Source of the DNA: a virus
IMG/VR virus record: IMGVR_UViG_3300020438_002794
Coordinates: 1 to 64,000 of that record
Strand: one strand, 5' to 3'
DNA: 64,000 bases
Under the pieces are notes generated by a model. The model had not been told where the DNA came from. It searched no databases and saw nothing but the letters and a program-made list of their open reading frames with translations. The position numbers were made by a program, and so were the translations under genes. The number at the start of each line of letters is the position of its first letter. Positions within the stretch are counted from its first letter, which is position 1. Shown here piece after piece: positions 8,547 through 17,385 of this stretch.

Positions 8547-8995
8547 TTCATTTCATCTATTAATTGTAATTGTATAAGGTATTGATCTATGTTTCCAACA
8601 AACTCTTTACTTTTTTGTTTATTATCTTTTAGTGCTAGATTGTACATACGCTTCAGCCAGACACGCTTGCTTATATCATCAGTTCTATCATTTATAAACC
8701 TAAAAAATAAATCAACACTTCTATAAAACTTAGTGTTTTCTAGTTCCTGATGATTGCCAAACACATTAACTTTTAAGCAGTTAAAACTAAATTTATAAAT
8801 GGTTGAATCTTCATGAGTAAATTCTAACTGCCAACCGTTGTCATAACGTTGTCGACTTTTATCTGTAAAATCACACACAGTTGGGTCATTGAATCTTGCT
8901 TGCACACATGCATTTATAAGCTCATTTAAAATACGAGTTTGATCAAACCCTGTTAAGTTATGTTTGACCTGTGGCCAATTATCAAATGTTATCAT
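8531..8995 (-). CDS. Hypothetical protein, 154 aa
   Basis: No family recognised. Mixed alpha/beta, soluble, aromatic-rich (RQRYDNGWQLEF, KFYRSVDLFFRFI), with a lysine-rich helical C-terminus. Overlaps the upstream gene by four bases (ATGA type) and the downstream hydrolase by 16. It sits between a dioxygenase-like gene and a hydrolase, so a role in the same modification pathway is possible but not shown. Confidence 0.68.
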   Translation of the reverse strand: MITFDNWPQVKHNLTGFDQTRILNELINACVQARFNDPTVCDFTDKSRQRYDNGWQLEFTHEDSTIYKFSFNCLKVNVFGNHQELENTKFYRSVDLFFRFINDRTDDISKRVWLKRMYNLALKDNKQKSKEFVGNIDQYLIQLQLIDEMKCLIK

Positions 8996-9513
8996 AGTCC
9001 ACTAATAACCAGATGTATCCTGTCTTCTCTGCTAGCATTTACTGCTGAGTGATATTCTTCTGTATTCATATAATAGCACATGCCGTTGTTTGGTATATGA
9101 TAATGTCCATGATCTCTATAGAGTATAAAACAATTTTCATTAGTTATTATTGCAAAATGATAACGAACCATACCTGGATCATTGTGCATCCACATTGCTT
9201 TTTTTGGAAGCATTTTCATTAATCGCATTCTGCCAATGGTGTGGGGGAAGTTTTCAAATATATATTCAAATACTGTGCCTTTAAAGTTAGGATTAAATTC
9301 TGTAAAGTCACGTTCCTCTAAACCATACATAGGACAATGGTCTAGTCTACTGTCTCCAGTTCCTTGATAAGGATCAGGTGGACTGTCTTTTGTATTTTGA
9401 AAGCATATTTGATTTTGCTTGTTAAAAGGATACATTTCAATTATACGATTTGTATCGTCAACTAATTGTTTATGGTCCACACTAAAATCTGTTGCTCGAA
9501 TTAATTCTGTCAT
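8992..9513 (-). CDS. Aspartyl/asparaginyl beta-hydroxylase-like dioxygenase
   Basis: 173 aa. The pattern WMHNDPG...RYHFAI...HSAVNASREDRIHLVIS gives the Fe(II) ligands H110, D112 and H155 plus R165 for 2-oxoglutarate, matching the Asp/Asn beta-hydroxylase cupin family. Members hydroxylate protein side chains or, in some bacterial pathways, peptide or lipid groups. Phage members are known. Neighbours are a sulfotransferase and a radical SAM gene, so it likely modifies the same product. Confidence 0.78.
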   Translation of the reverse strand: MTELIRATDFSVDHKQLVDDTNRIIEMYPFNKQNQICFQNTKDSPPDPYQGTGDSRLDHCPMYGLEERDFTEFNPNFKGTVFEYIFENFPHTIGRMRLMKMLPKKAMWMHNDPGMVRYHFAIITNENCFILYRDHGHYHIPNNGMCYYMNTEEYHSAVNASREDRIHLVISGL

Positions 9514-9521
9514 TTTATTTC

Positions 9522-10340
9522 CTATATAGTATATTTGTAATCAAATATATCGTCATCTGCCATCCACTCATATACTTGTTCTAAGTTATTTACAAGATTT
9601 CCTTTGTGTCCTTGTTTGTATTTTATCTTCTTATAAGTATCAACCGGTTGTGAGTCAAACCCCAACAGTGGAAGTATCTGTTCAACATCATGTTGCCAAT
9701 CTTCATAATGTATAACATTTTGTATTTGTCCACGCTGTTTAAAGTGTTCAAATAAACGATTTGTTTTTTTCAATGCTTGCACATAAAAATCGTAAATCTG
9801 GTAGTTTATATCAAATGATTCAACATCTACAGTCTGATCCTCAAAACCAATGTGCATAATGTTTGTATGCTTGCTTACCAAATTACTTAATATCTGTTCT
9901 CTTATATCTCGTCTTGCACAGAAAATAAAACTATATCCATCAAGCAAACTAGTATCTTCAAAATATTTCAAAAACGTTTCTGTTTGTATTTTAAAAAAAC
10001 TTTTGTCTTGGTTAGTAACATTTTGTCTAAGCAACTGACTTCTTTTTTTAACTTCTTTTAAGTATCTTTCAGTACCTATTTCGAACGGCTTAGGATTATT
10101 GAGGATAAAGGTACGCTGTACGGATCCATCTATTTGGTCATATGTTTTTATATATGTTCCGTCAGGTAATGGCAGTTTATAAGGTACATTTATATCTTTT
10201 CCGTTTTCGTCATATCTCATCAGATTTTCAGATATACTAGTAATCTCTCCAATATAGTCTTTGTTATGGGCTTGTGCTAAACATTGACCAACAACTGTAC
10301 TGCCGGTTCGATTAAAACTGAGTATTGCAAGTGTTTTCAT
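9522..10340 (-). CDS. Sulfotransferase family protein
   Basis: 272 aa. The N-terminal LSFNRTGSTVVGQ (8-19) is a 5'-phosphosulfate-binding loop like that of PAPS sulfotransferases (R-S/T-G-S/T pattern). A central region FIFCARRDIREQILS resembles the 3'-phosphate-binding segment with R and S residues. It transfers a sulfuryl group from PAPS to a hydroxyl or amine; the acceptor is unknown. Start codon overlaps the upstream radical SAM stop (ATGA). It is distinct from the pair at 40-42 kb. Confidence 0.75.
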   Translation of the reverse strand: MKTLAILSFNRTGSTVVGQCLAQAHNKDYIGEITSISENLMRYDENGKDINVPYKLPLPDGTYIKTYDQIDGSVQRTFILNNPKPFEIGTERYLKEVKKRSQLLRQNVTNQDKSFFKIQTETFLKYFEDTSLLDGYSFIFCARRDIREQILSNLVSKHTNIMHIGFEDQTVDVESFDINYQIYDFYVQALKKTNRLFEHFKQRGQIQNVIHYEDWQHDVEQILPLLGFDSQPVDTYKKIKYKQGHKGNLVNNLEQVYEWMADDDIFDYKYTI

Positions 10341-11458
10341 ACCTTTCTCTTAGGTATTTTACTATCAGCACTACTAACGCAACTAGGACTAATACAAGGC
10401 ATAGGCTGATCAAATAACTTAAATCCTGTCTCGATGTTGCCAAGAGGAACATCATAGCAACTGTAGCTACGTTTGATACTTCCGTCAGGTTCTCTAATGA
10501 TAATACCTTGATAGCCTGCATTGCAACTCCAGCCTTTAAACTTGTTAAAGTTAAATGCATTAAATCTCTCCGCTTGATCCATGTACCATTTTTTGCCTTT
10601 ACTATCTTGAAATTCAATTTGCATGTGCCAAGGTACACTAGCATCATTTTCGCCTATTGTGTAAGGCGGCAGTTCGAAACTAGGCCTTGGACGAGCATTC
10701 CACTTGCGTTTTGACTCTGTATACGCCATTTGCGGCATACCGTTCCACAATCGCTGTAGCATTTCGTCTGTATAACCGTCCACGACTCTACTTGCCGTTG
10801 GGTCCGATTGAGGTTTGAGGGTAACGTTGATTCCTTGGTTGTGGAAGAATAGGGCATTATCCCAATCTTTCTCAAACCAGTCTGGAACCATAACCATGTT
10901 GATTGTAATTTGTACATCATGTTCCTGACAGAAGATGAGTTTGTCGGCAAACTCTTGCATCTTCTCCTTTGTATTTAAGTGTTCTGTATGTAGGCTAGCT
11001 GTGATACTAGCTCTATGAAATGGCTTTGCATACTCGACATATTTCTCAAACCATTTCATATTGCGACTACAATTTGAGGTCATATGGATACTAGTATAAT
11101 TGGTATTAGGCACATCATTAGCAAGGTGTAAGAGGATTTCCAAATAGCCAGGATGAAAAGTAGGCTCACCGCCAGATAAGCTAAAATGAAAACTATTAAA
11201 TCCATTGTCTCGTGCCTGCCTTTTTATCTCATCGATTGTATGAATACAGAGCTGTGTGGGCCTGTGATCTTTGCGATCTGATCGGGCGTATGGCCAACAA
11301 TAACTGCACTTATAGTTGCAAAAGCGACCAAGAAGCCAACTAACAGTAAACAAATCTCTGTATAGTAGCGTCCTTTGTCCGACCGAAACCAAGTCATCAA
11401 ACGGTATTTTTGTAAAGTCATAATCACTCCACTTTAAATCTTCATTGGATTGTGCCAT
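10337..11458 (-). CDS. Radical SAM protein with C-terminal twitch domain
   Basis: 373 aa. Core motif C47xxxC51xxC54 (RFCNYKCSYC) and SGGEP near 95-99, the SAM-binding GGE motif. The C-terminus (about 310-365) has GWSCNAG, SYSCYD, GNIETGF and PCISPSC, a cysteine set of the twitch/SPASM type that would bind an auxiliary Fe-S cluster. It resembles the proteins at 18556 and 42374 (same W...C.G, G.IE, C...C ending). SPASM/twitch enzymes modify peptides, sugars or nucleosides; the substrate is unknown. Confidence 0.9.
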   Translation of the reverse strand: MAQSNEDLKWSDYDFTKIPFDDLVSVGQRTLLYRDLFTVSWLLGRFCNYKCSYCWPYARSDRKDHRPTQLCIHTIDEIKRQARDNGFNSFHFSLSGGEPTFHPGYLEILLHLANDVPNTNYTSIHMTSNCSRNMKWFEKYVEYAKPFHRASITASLHTEHLNTKEKMQEFADKLIFCQEHDVQITINMVMVPDWFEKDWDNALFFHNQGINVTLKPQSDPTASRVVDGYTDEMLQRLWNGMPQMAYTESKRKWNARPRPSFELPPYTIGENDASVPWHMQIEFQDSKGKKWYMDQAERFNAFNFNKFKGWSCNAGYQGIIIREPDGSIKRSYSCYDVPLGNIETGFKLFDQPMPCISPSCVSSADSKIPKRKV

Positions 11459-11612
11459 CTAATCGTTTCTCTAGGTATTCGATAACTGCTGGATAAAGAT
11501 CATTAGGCTTTTCTGCATGTAGCTCACGCACCGCATTCAGTTCATGTTCTAAGAATTCTCTAACAGTCCAACTTTCATAATCGCTGTTGGTTGCATGTAC
11601 TTTAAATTCCAT
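11442..11612 (-). CDS. Small ORF, 56 aa, probable gene
   Basis: ATG at 11612 to TGA at 11442. It overlaps the 3' end of the nucleosidase-like gene by 11 bases and the start of the radical SAM gene by 17, filling an otherwise empty 143 bases. The product is acidic and helical (starts MEFKVHATNSDYESW; contains REFLEHELNAVREL and ends EYLEKRLDGTIQ). Its position directly before a radical SAM gene makes a precursor peptide or accessory role worth testing; no leader or core motif recognised. Confidence 0.6.
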   Translation of the reverse strand: MEFKVHATNSDYESWTVREFLEHELNAVRELHAEKPNDLYPAVIEYLEKRLDGTIQ

Positions 11613-12150
11613 TTCTTACTTTCTCCGTAAAAATTTCTGCGCCATTGGCTACATTAGTAGTCCAGTCGTCCATAGCGTTTTCATCTGCCATATCACTAAT
11701 ATACTTAAAACTTCTAAATTTAATATTATATTCTCTGGCTACATAAGCCAATGCCCAACCTTCCATATCCACACAATCTATATTTTGTTGTTCAAACCAT
11801 GGGTCAGGTTCCATAACAAAACTATCACCTGTACCACAACGTATACCTTGTCCTGATGTTTGTATTTCACCTAACAATGGTTCAGTAAACGGAATACTAC
11901 CTCTGGGTGCTTGTGGCTCCGCCATCATATCACGCTGTAAAAATGAACCAACTTCATGTAGTCCACTAATACCACTTACACCACCTGCAGTACCGTAATT
12001 CCAAATTTCAACTGGTTTATAAACGTGACATAAACTTTTTGCAAGTGCAGTAGCCGCTTGTACTTTGCCTACTCCAGTATATATTACTGTGTATCCATTC
12101 ATTTTAAAATCAGGTAGTTCAGCTTCTAGAGCTACACATATTGTTATCAT
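11602..12150 (-). CDS. MTA/SAH-nucleosidase-like (nucleoside phosphorylase superfamily)
   Basis: 182 aa, short compared with about 230 for bacterial MTA/SAH nucleosidases. Motifs in order: VALEAEL with E9/E11, TGVGKVQAA (25-33), NYGTAGG (51-57), CGTGDSFV (105-112), DMEGWALA with E130, and ISDMAD with D153. These match the catalytic Glu and Asp of the family. Such enzymes hydrolyse MTA, SAH and 5'-deoxyadenosine. The last is the by-product and inhibitor of radical SAM reactions, so placement in a radical SAM operon is meaningful (inference). Confidence 0.82.
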   Translation of the reverse strand: MITICVALEAELPDFKMNGYTVIYTGVGKVQAATALAKSLCHVYKPVEIWNYGTAGGVSGISGLHEVGSFLQRDMMAEPQAPRGSIPFTEPLLGEIQTSGQGIRCGTGDSFVMEPDPWFEQQNIDCVDMEGWALAYVAREYNIKFRSFKYISDMADENAMDDWTTNVANGAEIFTEKVRNGI

Positions 12151-12695
12151 TGTTGCCTCGCCTGCATTGGATCAATGCTTATCTCATTTATATTAACATC
12201 TTTTGGCTGTTCTATCAACCACTTTACATATCTAGCGGCTTGATCAATACTCATACATACCCTGTCAGGGTGCTTGTGTTGATTGTTGCTGAGTGTACCA
12301 AAACTTATGTAGCTGGTCTTTGGTCCGCTGTGCCATACTCCTAATAAAGATAAGCTATTGCTGTAGTCACGCAATGCTTTCTTTTCAGCATTATACAACC
12401 AAGCTGATCCTTTCTTAGTTCTATCAGTAGTTGAGCCAATACATACAATATGTGCTTCGCTTTTGGCTGTTCTAAGCGCCTTGTATACTATATCCAGTAG
12501 GACAGTTTGATGAAAGCGCCATAATGCACTGTTTATTATAATTATGTCATGTTTAGTACATTCGTTTGCAAATGTAAACATATGATCTGTTTTAGTTAAA
12601 TCGTATCCTGATTCTCTGCTACAAAAAACAGCATTTGGATACAGTTTATGTAATGCTTGTGCAACACCTTCTTTGGGATTACCTGTTATAATCAT
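12147..12695 (-). CDS. Short-chain dehydrogenase/reductase, compact
   Basis: 182 aa, shorter than the usual 250. TGNPKEGVA at 4-12 stands for the TGxxxGxG nucleotide loop, NSA at 55-57 for NAG, S88 in CIGST, and Y101xxxK105 (YNAEKKAL). All three catalytic residues (S, Y, K) are present, so a reduced but probably active NAD(P)-dependent oxidoreductase. Overlaps the upstream radical SAM gene; its AGGAG (complement of 12702-12706) lies inside that gene's last codons. Substrate unknown. Confidence 0.72.
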   Translation of the reverse strand: MIITGNPKEGVAQALHKLYPNAVFCSRESGYDLTKTDHMFTFANECTKHDIIIINSALWRFHQTVLLDIVYKALRTAKSEAHIVCIGSTTDRTKKGSAWLYNAEKKALRDYSNSLSLLGVWHSGPKTSYISFGTLSNNQHKHPDRVCMSIDQAARYVKWLIEQPKDVNINEISIDPMQARQQ

Positions 12696-13836
12696 ATGTC
12701 TCTCCTCTTATTTTATCTAATTTTGTACTCCATTCTACAAAATATTTTTGATGTCGTTCAATACTATCATGTGTTAATTCTTTTATTATGTCTTTGAAAT
12801 ATTCATGGTCAGGATATCTTTGTTGTAATCGCAATACCTGTTGCATAGCTTGTTGTTTTTGTTCATCACTAGCATGTCTTGCCTGTAGTTGTTTTGGACC
12901 AGTTAATACTCTGTGTTCAATATAATCGATGCCTACATAACTTAAACACCAATTGTAAAACTCTTCTAAGTTACACATATTGTATACTTGATAAGTTCCG
13001 TTCAAACTCAGTGTATTATGCCATTCGTCTCTGCCTCCTTTTTGCCATTTATTGAGTTGCTGAATCTTAACATTTACTTCTTCCCATGTATAGTTATAGC
13101 CACGCATATATGGATACAAATCTCCAGTTGCGTCTATACTAACATGTATTTGAGTTCGCAAATAGTCTTTCAACTCTTCTAGTCTGGACACATCTAATTT
13201 GCTGGCATTTGTAGTAATTAACAATTTTACTTTTATCGGATCAACATATTGTTTTAGTTTATCCAAAAAGTCAAACACACTATTGTCCATAAATGGTTCA
13301 CCGCCTGTTATCCATATGCCATGTAGTTCTCCAAGCTCAGGGCCAAACTCTTGCAAAAACTTGTCTACATCTATTTGTTGTTTGGGATTACTTTGACTAG
13401 CGTCATATTTACCACCCATTTTTTTCCAGTCTGGTATCCACGCATTACTAAAATGTGGACCACACATTCTGCATTTAAAATTGCATATATTATTAAAGTT
13501 CATATATAAATGTTTTATTTTATTTCTGCGAACGTTTAAATTTTTTACATAAACATTCTCTTCACCCATATACTTTTTTTCGCCTTTTTGCGAAAACCAT
13601 TTGTTACGTCTACTGGTCTGTCCGTTTTGCTCTTTGTACCAACAACTATGACAACCATCTTCGTCCCATTTACCCGCAAGCATGTCAGTACGCAGAGTGG
13701 TAAACTTATCGTTACTCCATGCATCACGTTCGATTGGACCCATGTTGTAGTTACTCATCATGCATCTTGTTAGCCAATTGTTTGGATTAACTGCAAGTGT
13801 TACAAATGGCATTGGGCAATATGTATCTTTATGCAT
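12679..13836 (-). CDS. Radical SAM protein, N-terminal twitch type
   Basis: 385 aa. N-terminal cysteine domain YCPMPFVTL (C7), RCMMSN (C25, single rather than CC) and GCHSC (C62, C65); then the radical SAM motif C118xxxC122xxC125 (NICNFKCRMC) and WITGGEPF. The C-terminus ends LDKIRGETYDYNR, a shortened form of the LDxxR tail of its neighbours. It is the most divergent member of the tandem array. Likely a 5'-deoxyadenosyl-radical enzyme with an auxiliary Fe-S cluster; substrate unknown. Confidence 0.9.
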   Translation of the reverse strand: MHKDTYCPMPFVTLAVNPNNWLTRCMMSNYNMGPIERDAWSNDKFTTLRTDMLAGKWDEDGCHSCWYKEQNGQTSRRNKWFSQKGEKKYMGEENVYVKNLNVRRNKIKHLYMNFNNICNFKCRMCGPHFSNAWIPDWKKMGGKYDASQSNPKQQIDVDKFLQEFGPELGELHGIWITGGEPFMDNSVFDFLDKLKQYVDPIKVKLLITTNASKLDVSRLEELKDYLRTQIHVSIDATGDLYPYMRGYNYTWEEVNVKIQQLNKWQKGGRDEWHNTLSLNGTYQVYNMCNLEEFYNWCLSYVGIDYIEHRVLTGPKQLQARHASDEQKQQAMQQVLRLQQRYPDHEYFKDIIKELTHDSIERHQKYFVEWSTKLDKIRGETYDYNR

Positions 13837-15031
13837 AATGACTCCATTCAGGATAAGCTAGTGCGAAACTTTGTTTACGACTTGTATCTAGAAGACCTTG
13901 TACTCTTCTAAATTCATTGAGATCGATATCTTCTTTTGTGTTATCTAGTGCATAATCTATTGCACCTTTTATTTTATTTAAGTGCTTGATTACCAGAGGT
14001 TTTTGTGCAGATTGGATCCTATCACTATAAAAGTTGCTAGCCCTGTCTAAATCTTTTTTATAAAAATTCATAATACTCATTTCAAACGGATCTTGTACAA
14101 TATTAAAAACAAATTCTATATCTGAATAGTATTCAACCATGTCTGCCAAATGATACATGTTCATCCAGCTTATACCTGCATGAAAGTTTAAATGCCACTG
14201 TGGGCCTTGATTGCGGACAAACTCTGCATACTGTTTTACATTAGCGTCAACTATATGCCAATCATCTTTTGCACTTCTGGCCCAAGCATGACGTTGTCCC
14301 ATACCTTCAGCACTTATTTGTATTCTTTTATTTTTATTACCTTTAAAATGACTGAACTGTTCTAGTAGATCATATTTGCCATATTTTATTGTTGTACCAT
14401 TTGTTATCAAACTTAATGCTATATCAGTATTGCCTACTCTGATTATTTCTTCCAGCATCTGATAAGTTCCAGGCATAATAGTTGGCTCACCGCCTGCCAT
14501 TTTTATTTTCTTTACATAAGGTAAATGCGTTTTAAAGTCGTCCCATTTCATATCAAATTCTGCAATGCCAGTTTTTGGATTAACGTTTGACACTTCCATG
14601 CCCAGCATCTTAGCTTCTTTAAGCCAAAGATTACTGCTACTCAACCCACAGAATCTACATTTATAATTGCACAAGTTGCTCCAGCGTATATCCAAATACT
14701 CCAAGTGAAAGTTGTCCATACTCCCATCTGCATTAGTAACTGAACGGGCTTGTTCTTCATCCCACCAATGATATGTTTTCAAACTAAATGTTCGTACACT
14801 ATCGTCAGATAACTTTTCTCTGTTATTGCATTTCCAACACATGCTAGGCACAGTGTTAGGATCGAGTAGTTCTAATCTCAATTTTTTCATAATTGAATTG
14901 TTTGCTGTTTCAGCTATTGTGCTAGCCATTTCAAAAGGGTCTTTATACGTTTCACAACAGGCTTGTACTTGCCCGCCACTTCTGAACATCAAATGATTCC
15001 AAGGCAAAGGACAAAAGAAATCATTGCTCAT
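13829..15031 (-). CDS. Radical SAM protein, N-terminal twitch type (duplicate of neighbour)
   Basis: 400 aa. FFCPLPWNHL (C7), QACCET (C25, C26) and CWKC (C65, C68), then C121xxxC125xxC128 (NLCNYKCRFC) and MAGGEPTIMPG. The tail is LDTSRKQSFALAYPEWSHYA. Very similar along its length to the next upstream gene (15021), including IAETANN and LLDPNT, so a tandem duplication. Its last codons (TGG AGT) supply the GGAG Shine-Dalgarno of the following gene; its own GGAGG lies in the upstream gene, seven bases before the ATG. Confidence 0.92.
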   Translation of the reverse strand: MSNDFFCPLPWNHLMFRSGGQVQACCETYKDPFEMASTIAETANNSIMKKLRLELLDPNTVPSMCWKCNNREKLSDDSVRTFSLKTYHWWDEEQARSVTNADGSMDNFHLEYLDIRWSNLCNYKCRFCGLSSSNLWLKEAKMLGMEVSNVNPKTGIAEFDMKWDDFKTHLPYVKKIKMAGGEPTIMPGTYQMLEEIIRVGNTDIALSLITNGTTIKYGKYDLLEQFSHFKGNKNKRIQISAEGMGQRHAWARSAKDDWHIVDANVKQYAEFVRNQGPQWHLNFHAGISWMNMYHLADMVEYYSDIEFVFNIVQDPFEMSIMNFYKKDLDRASNFYSDRIQSAQKPLVIKHLNKIKGAIDYALDNTKEDIDLNEFRRVQGLLDTSRKQSFALAYPEWSHYA

Positions 15032-16238
15032 ATAAGTGCCTCCACTCTGGAAATATATCTATAAAACTTTGATTTCTGCTTGCATCTAATATGTTATGAA
15101 TAGATTTAAAGTATGCTATATCAAAATCATTACTGGTATTTCTAACACAATTTTCGATAGTTTGTTTAACCTGTTGTAAATGTTTAGTAACCCGAGGAGG
15201 TAATGGACAGTCTAATATCCTTTCGTAATGTTGTACACAACGTTCAAGTTCACTGCGGGTAAAAGCATTTATATTAAGTTCGGTTGGAAAAGTTACAAGA
15301 TTAAAGTCAAACTCCATATCGGGATAGGCTTGTATAAAACTGGGCAGATGCCATAGGTTTACCCAAGAAATACCTACATGGAAAAATGCGTTTCTGCGGA
15401 CGTTGTTTGGTGCTGTCACAGTGAAACTTTTGTATTTTTCAATATTTTTAGCAACATTATCCCAGTCTGTTTTCCCAGCTCGTTGCCAATCATGTCTAAT
15501 TCCCATACTTTCTGCACTAATATGTATTCTGACAGAGTTAAAATTTTCTAATAGACTTAATATATTATATTTTCCATATTCAACTTTAGATGCATTTGTT
15601 ACCAAAATTAGCTGTAAATCAAGATTGCCTATGTTAATAAGTTCTTCCAACAGTTGATAAGTGCCGGGCATAATAGTTGGTTCACCGCCAGCTAGTTTAA
15701 GTTTTTTTAGATAAGGCAAATGTGGTTTTAAATCTTCCCAGTCTATGTTGTATTCTTTGATGCCAGTTTTTGTATCATAACCTGTGTATTTTCCTCTTCC
15801 TAATTTATATCCTAATAGCTTATGATCTTTAAGCCAAAGGTTACTGCTACCTAAACTACAAAATCTACATTTGTAATTGCATAGATTACTTGACCTGATA
15901 TCTAGATACTCTAGGCGAAAGTTATCTGTTGTACCGTCGGGATAAGTTATTTCCTTTGCTGATTTAGGATTGATATGTGGAAATACTTTTAAATTATTTG
16001 TCCTCATACTAGGGACTGATGAATTTTCTTTTTTAACACAAATATGACACATTTTAGGAGTTGTGTTGGGATCTAATAGATCCAATCTAAGCTGACGTAA
16101 AACGGGATTATTTGCTGTTTCTGCTATAGTTTCACTAGGATCAAACTGATTCTCCCATGTTTCACAACAGGCTTGTACTTTGCCATTGGGTTTAAAAAAC
16201 AAATGATTCCAAGGTAAAGGACAAAAGAAATTATTCAT
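15021..16238 (-). CDS. Radical SAM protein, N-terminal twitch type
   Basis: 405 aa from ATG at 16238. A TTG three codons upstream also opens the frame, but this ATG aligns with the start of its duplicate at 13829 (M..FFCPLPWNH). Twitch cysteines FFC, QACCET, CHIC; radical SAM motif C120xxxC124xxC127; LAGGEPTIMPG for SAM binding; tail LDASRNQSFIDIFPEWRHLYEQ is cysteine-free. In this tail TGG AGG encodes the strong GGAGG site of the next gene. Function: a radical-dependent modification of unknown substrate. Confidence 0.92.
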   Translation of the reverse strand: MNNFFCPLPWNHLFFKPNGKVQACCETWENQFDPSETIAETANNPVLRQLRLDLLDPNTTPKMCHICVKKENSSVPSMRTNNLKVFPHINPKSAKEITYPDGTTDNFRLEYLDIRSSNLCNYKCRFCSLGSSNLWLKDHKLLGYKLGRGKYTGYDTKTGIKEYNIDWEDLKPHLPYLKKLKLAGGEPTIMPGTYQLLEELINIGNLDLQLILVTNASKVEYGKYNILSLLENFNSVRIHISAESMGIRHDWQRAGKTDWDNVAKNIEKYKSFTVTAPNNVRRNAFFHVGISWVNLWHLPSFIQAYPDMEFDFNLVTFPTELNINAFTRSELERCVQHYERILDCPLPPRVTKHLQQVKQTIENCVRNTSNDFDIAYFKSIHNILDASRNQSFIDIFPEWRHLYEQ

Positions 16239-17385
16239 AATGCTCAAACTCCGGAACTATACTGTGCAAGTTTTCACTTCTGCTAGCGTCTAGTGTGTGC
16301 GTATACTTGTAAAAAGCTGGTAGTTTTTCACTCCAATCCTCATGCCACATGTAGTCAATTATGCCTTGTACTTTGGGCAAATGCACATATGGTTTTAATT
16401 GTTCATGTGCTTGCTGTTTAAGTGCATTGGGCAACACTCTTATATTCAAATATTCAGGATGATTTAATATATTAAAATATATTTTATGCCCGTATGGCTT
16501 GGCCCATTCTATAAATTGGGGCATACGCAATATGTTATACATTTGCACTGTACAATGTATTTCTATATTTGCATTATCAAGTGTTTGTATACTTTCAAAG
16601 TTTTCTAACACTGTCTGCCAACGACTGGGATGTCTGATATAATGATCTAGTTCACCCACAGCATCTATTGAACAGTTGAGTTGTATGCGTTTAAAGTGTC
16701 TCCATCTATCTAATAACCAACTGGGCATTTTAACCAAGTTGGTATTATATTTTAATCTTATATCTTTTGCTGTGCCGTTGTCAATAAAATAATCTAATAA
16801 ACGCTGTTGTTTTTTAATTACAGTTGGTTCGCCACCTGTTAAGTATATTTCTTCAACAGTGTGTGCAATAGCAAACAAGTTTTGCCAAGTCTTTTCTTCT
16901 TCGGGCCAATCCATTCTGCTGAGACGTTTGTATTCACTTTCACTTAGTGCAGTTTCAACACTGGCCCACTCCTTTACCCACATGTTACTGGCATAGGGAT
17001 TACACATTCTACATTTTAAGTTGCACAAGTTGCTGAGCCTAAGATCCACATATTTGATATCAAATGGAGCATCTTCAGTATACTGTTTGTCTTCACTCCA
17101 TTTTTCATTCCATGCTTGTCTGGCACTGCGGATACCTGCGTCCTCTTCTCTAAAACAACGTGTACACATCTCTGGTCGTTCACTGTTTAACAGTTGCTTG
17201 CGGATCTCGGCATATGTTTCACTGTTCCATGCTTGTTGCATATCATCTCTGTACAGCTTATAAGGAGTTCCGTCGGGCTTGAGAATAAAGTTTTTGCCCG
17301 GTGTGCTATTACAACACACTCTCAAGTTACCACTTGCGTTTGTAGCTAGATGCATCCAAGGCAATATGCAAAACGTATCAGACAT
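16231..17385 (-). CDS. Radical SAM protein, N-terminal twitch type
   Basis: 384 aa from ATG 17385 (the upstream TTG is unlikely). TFCILPWMHL, RVCCNS, AWNSETYAEIRKQL, MCTRC form the N-terminal cysteine domain; core motif C121xxxC125xxC128 (NLCNLKCRMC), YLTGGEPTV; tail LDASRSENLHSIVPEFEHYE. The CCGGAG of the tail PE codons (CTCC at 16249-16252) is the likely Shine-Dalgarno for the next gene. It is a clear member of the array family and a useful consensus example. Confidence 0.92.
   Translation of the reverse strand: MSDTFCILPWMHLATNASGNLRVCCNSTPGKNFILKPDGTPYKLYRDDMQQAWNSETYAEIRKQLLNSERPEMCTRCFREEDAGIRSARQAWNEKWSEDKQYTEDAPFDIKYVDLRLSNLCNLKCRMCNPYASNMWVKEWASVETALSESEYKRLSRMDWPEEEKTWQNLFAIAHTVEEIYLTGGEPTVIKKQQRLLDYFIDNGTAKDIRLKYNTNLVKMPSWLLDRWRHFKRIQLNCSIDAVGELDHYIRHPSRWQTVLENFESIQTLDNANIEIHCTVQMYNILRMPQFIEWAKPYGHKIYFNILNHPEYLNIRVLPNALKQQAHEQLKPYVHLPKVQGIIDYMWHEDWSEKLPAFYKYTHTLDASRSENLHSIVPEFEHYE

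Noticed and set aside
10654-10950. 98-aa minus-strand ORF inside the radical SAM gene at 10337
   Set aside because: Overlaps a gene with complete catalytic motifs; no own ribosome site.
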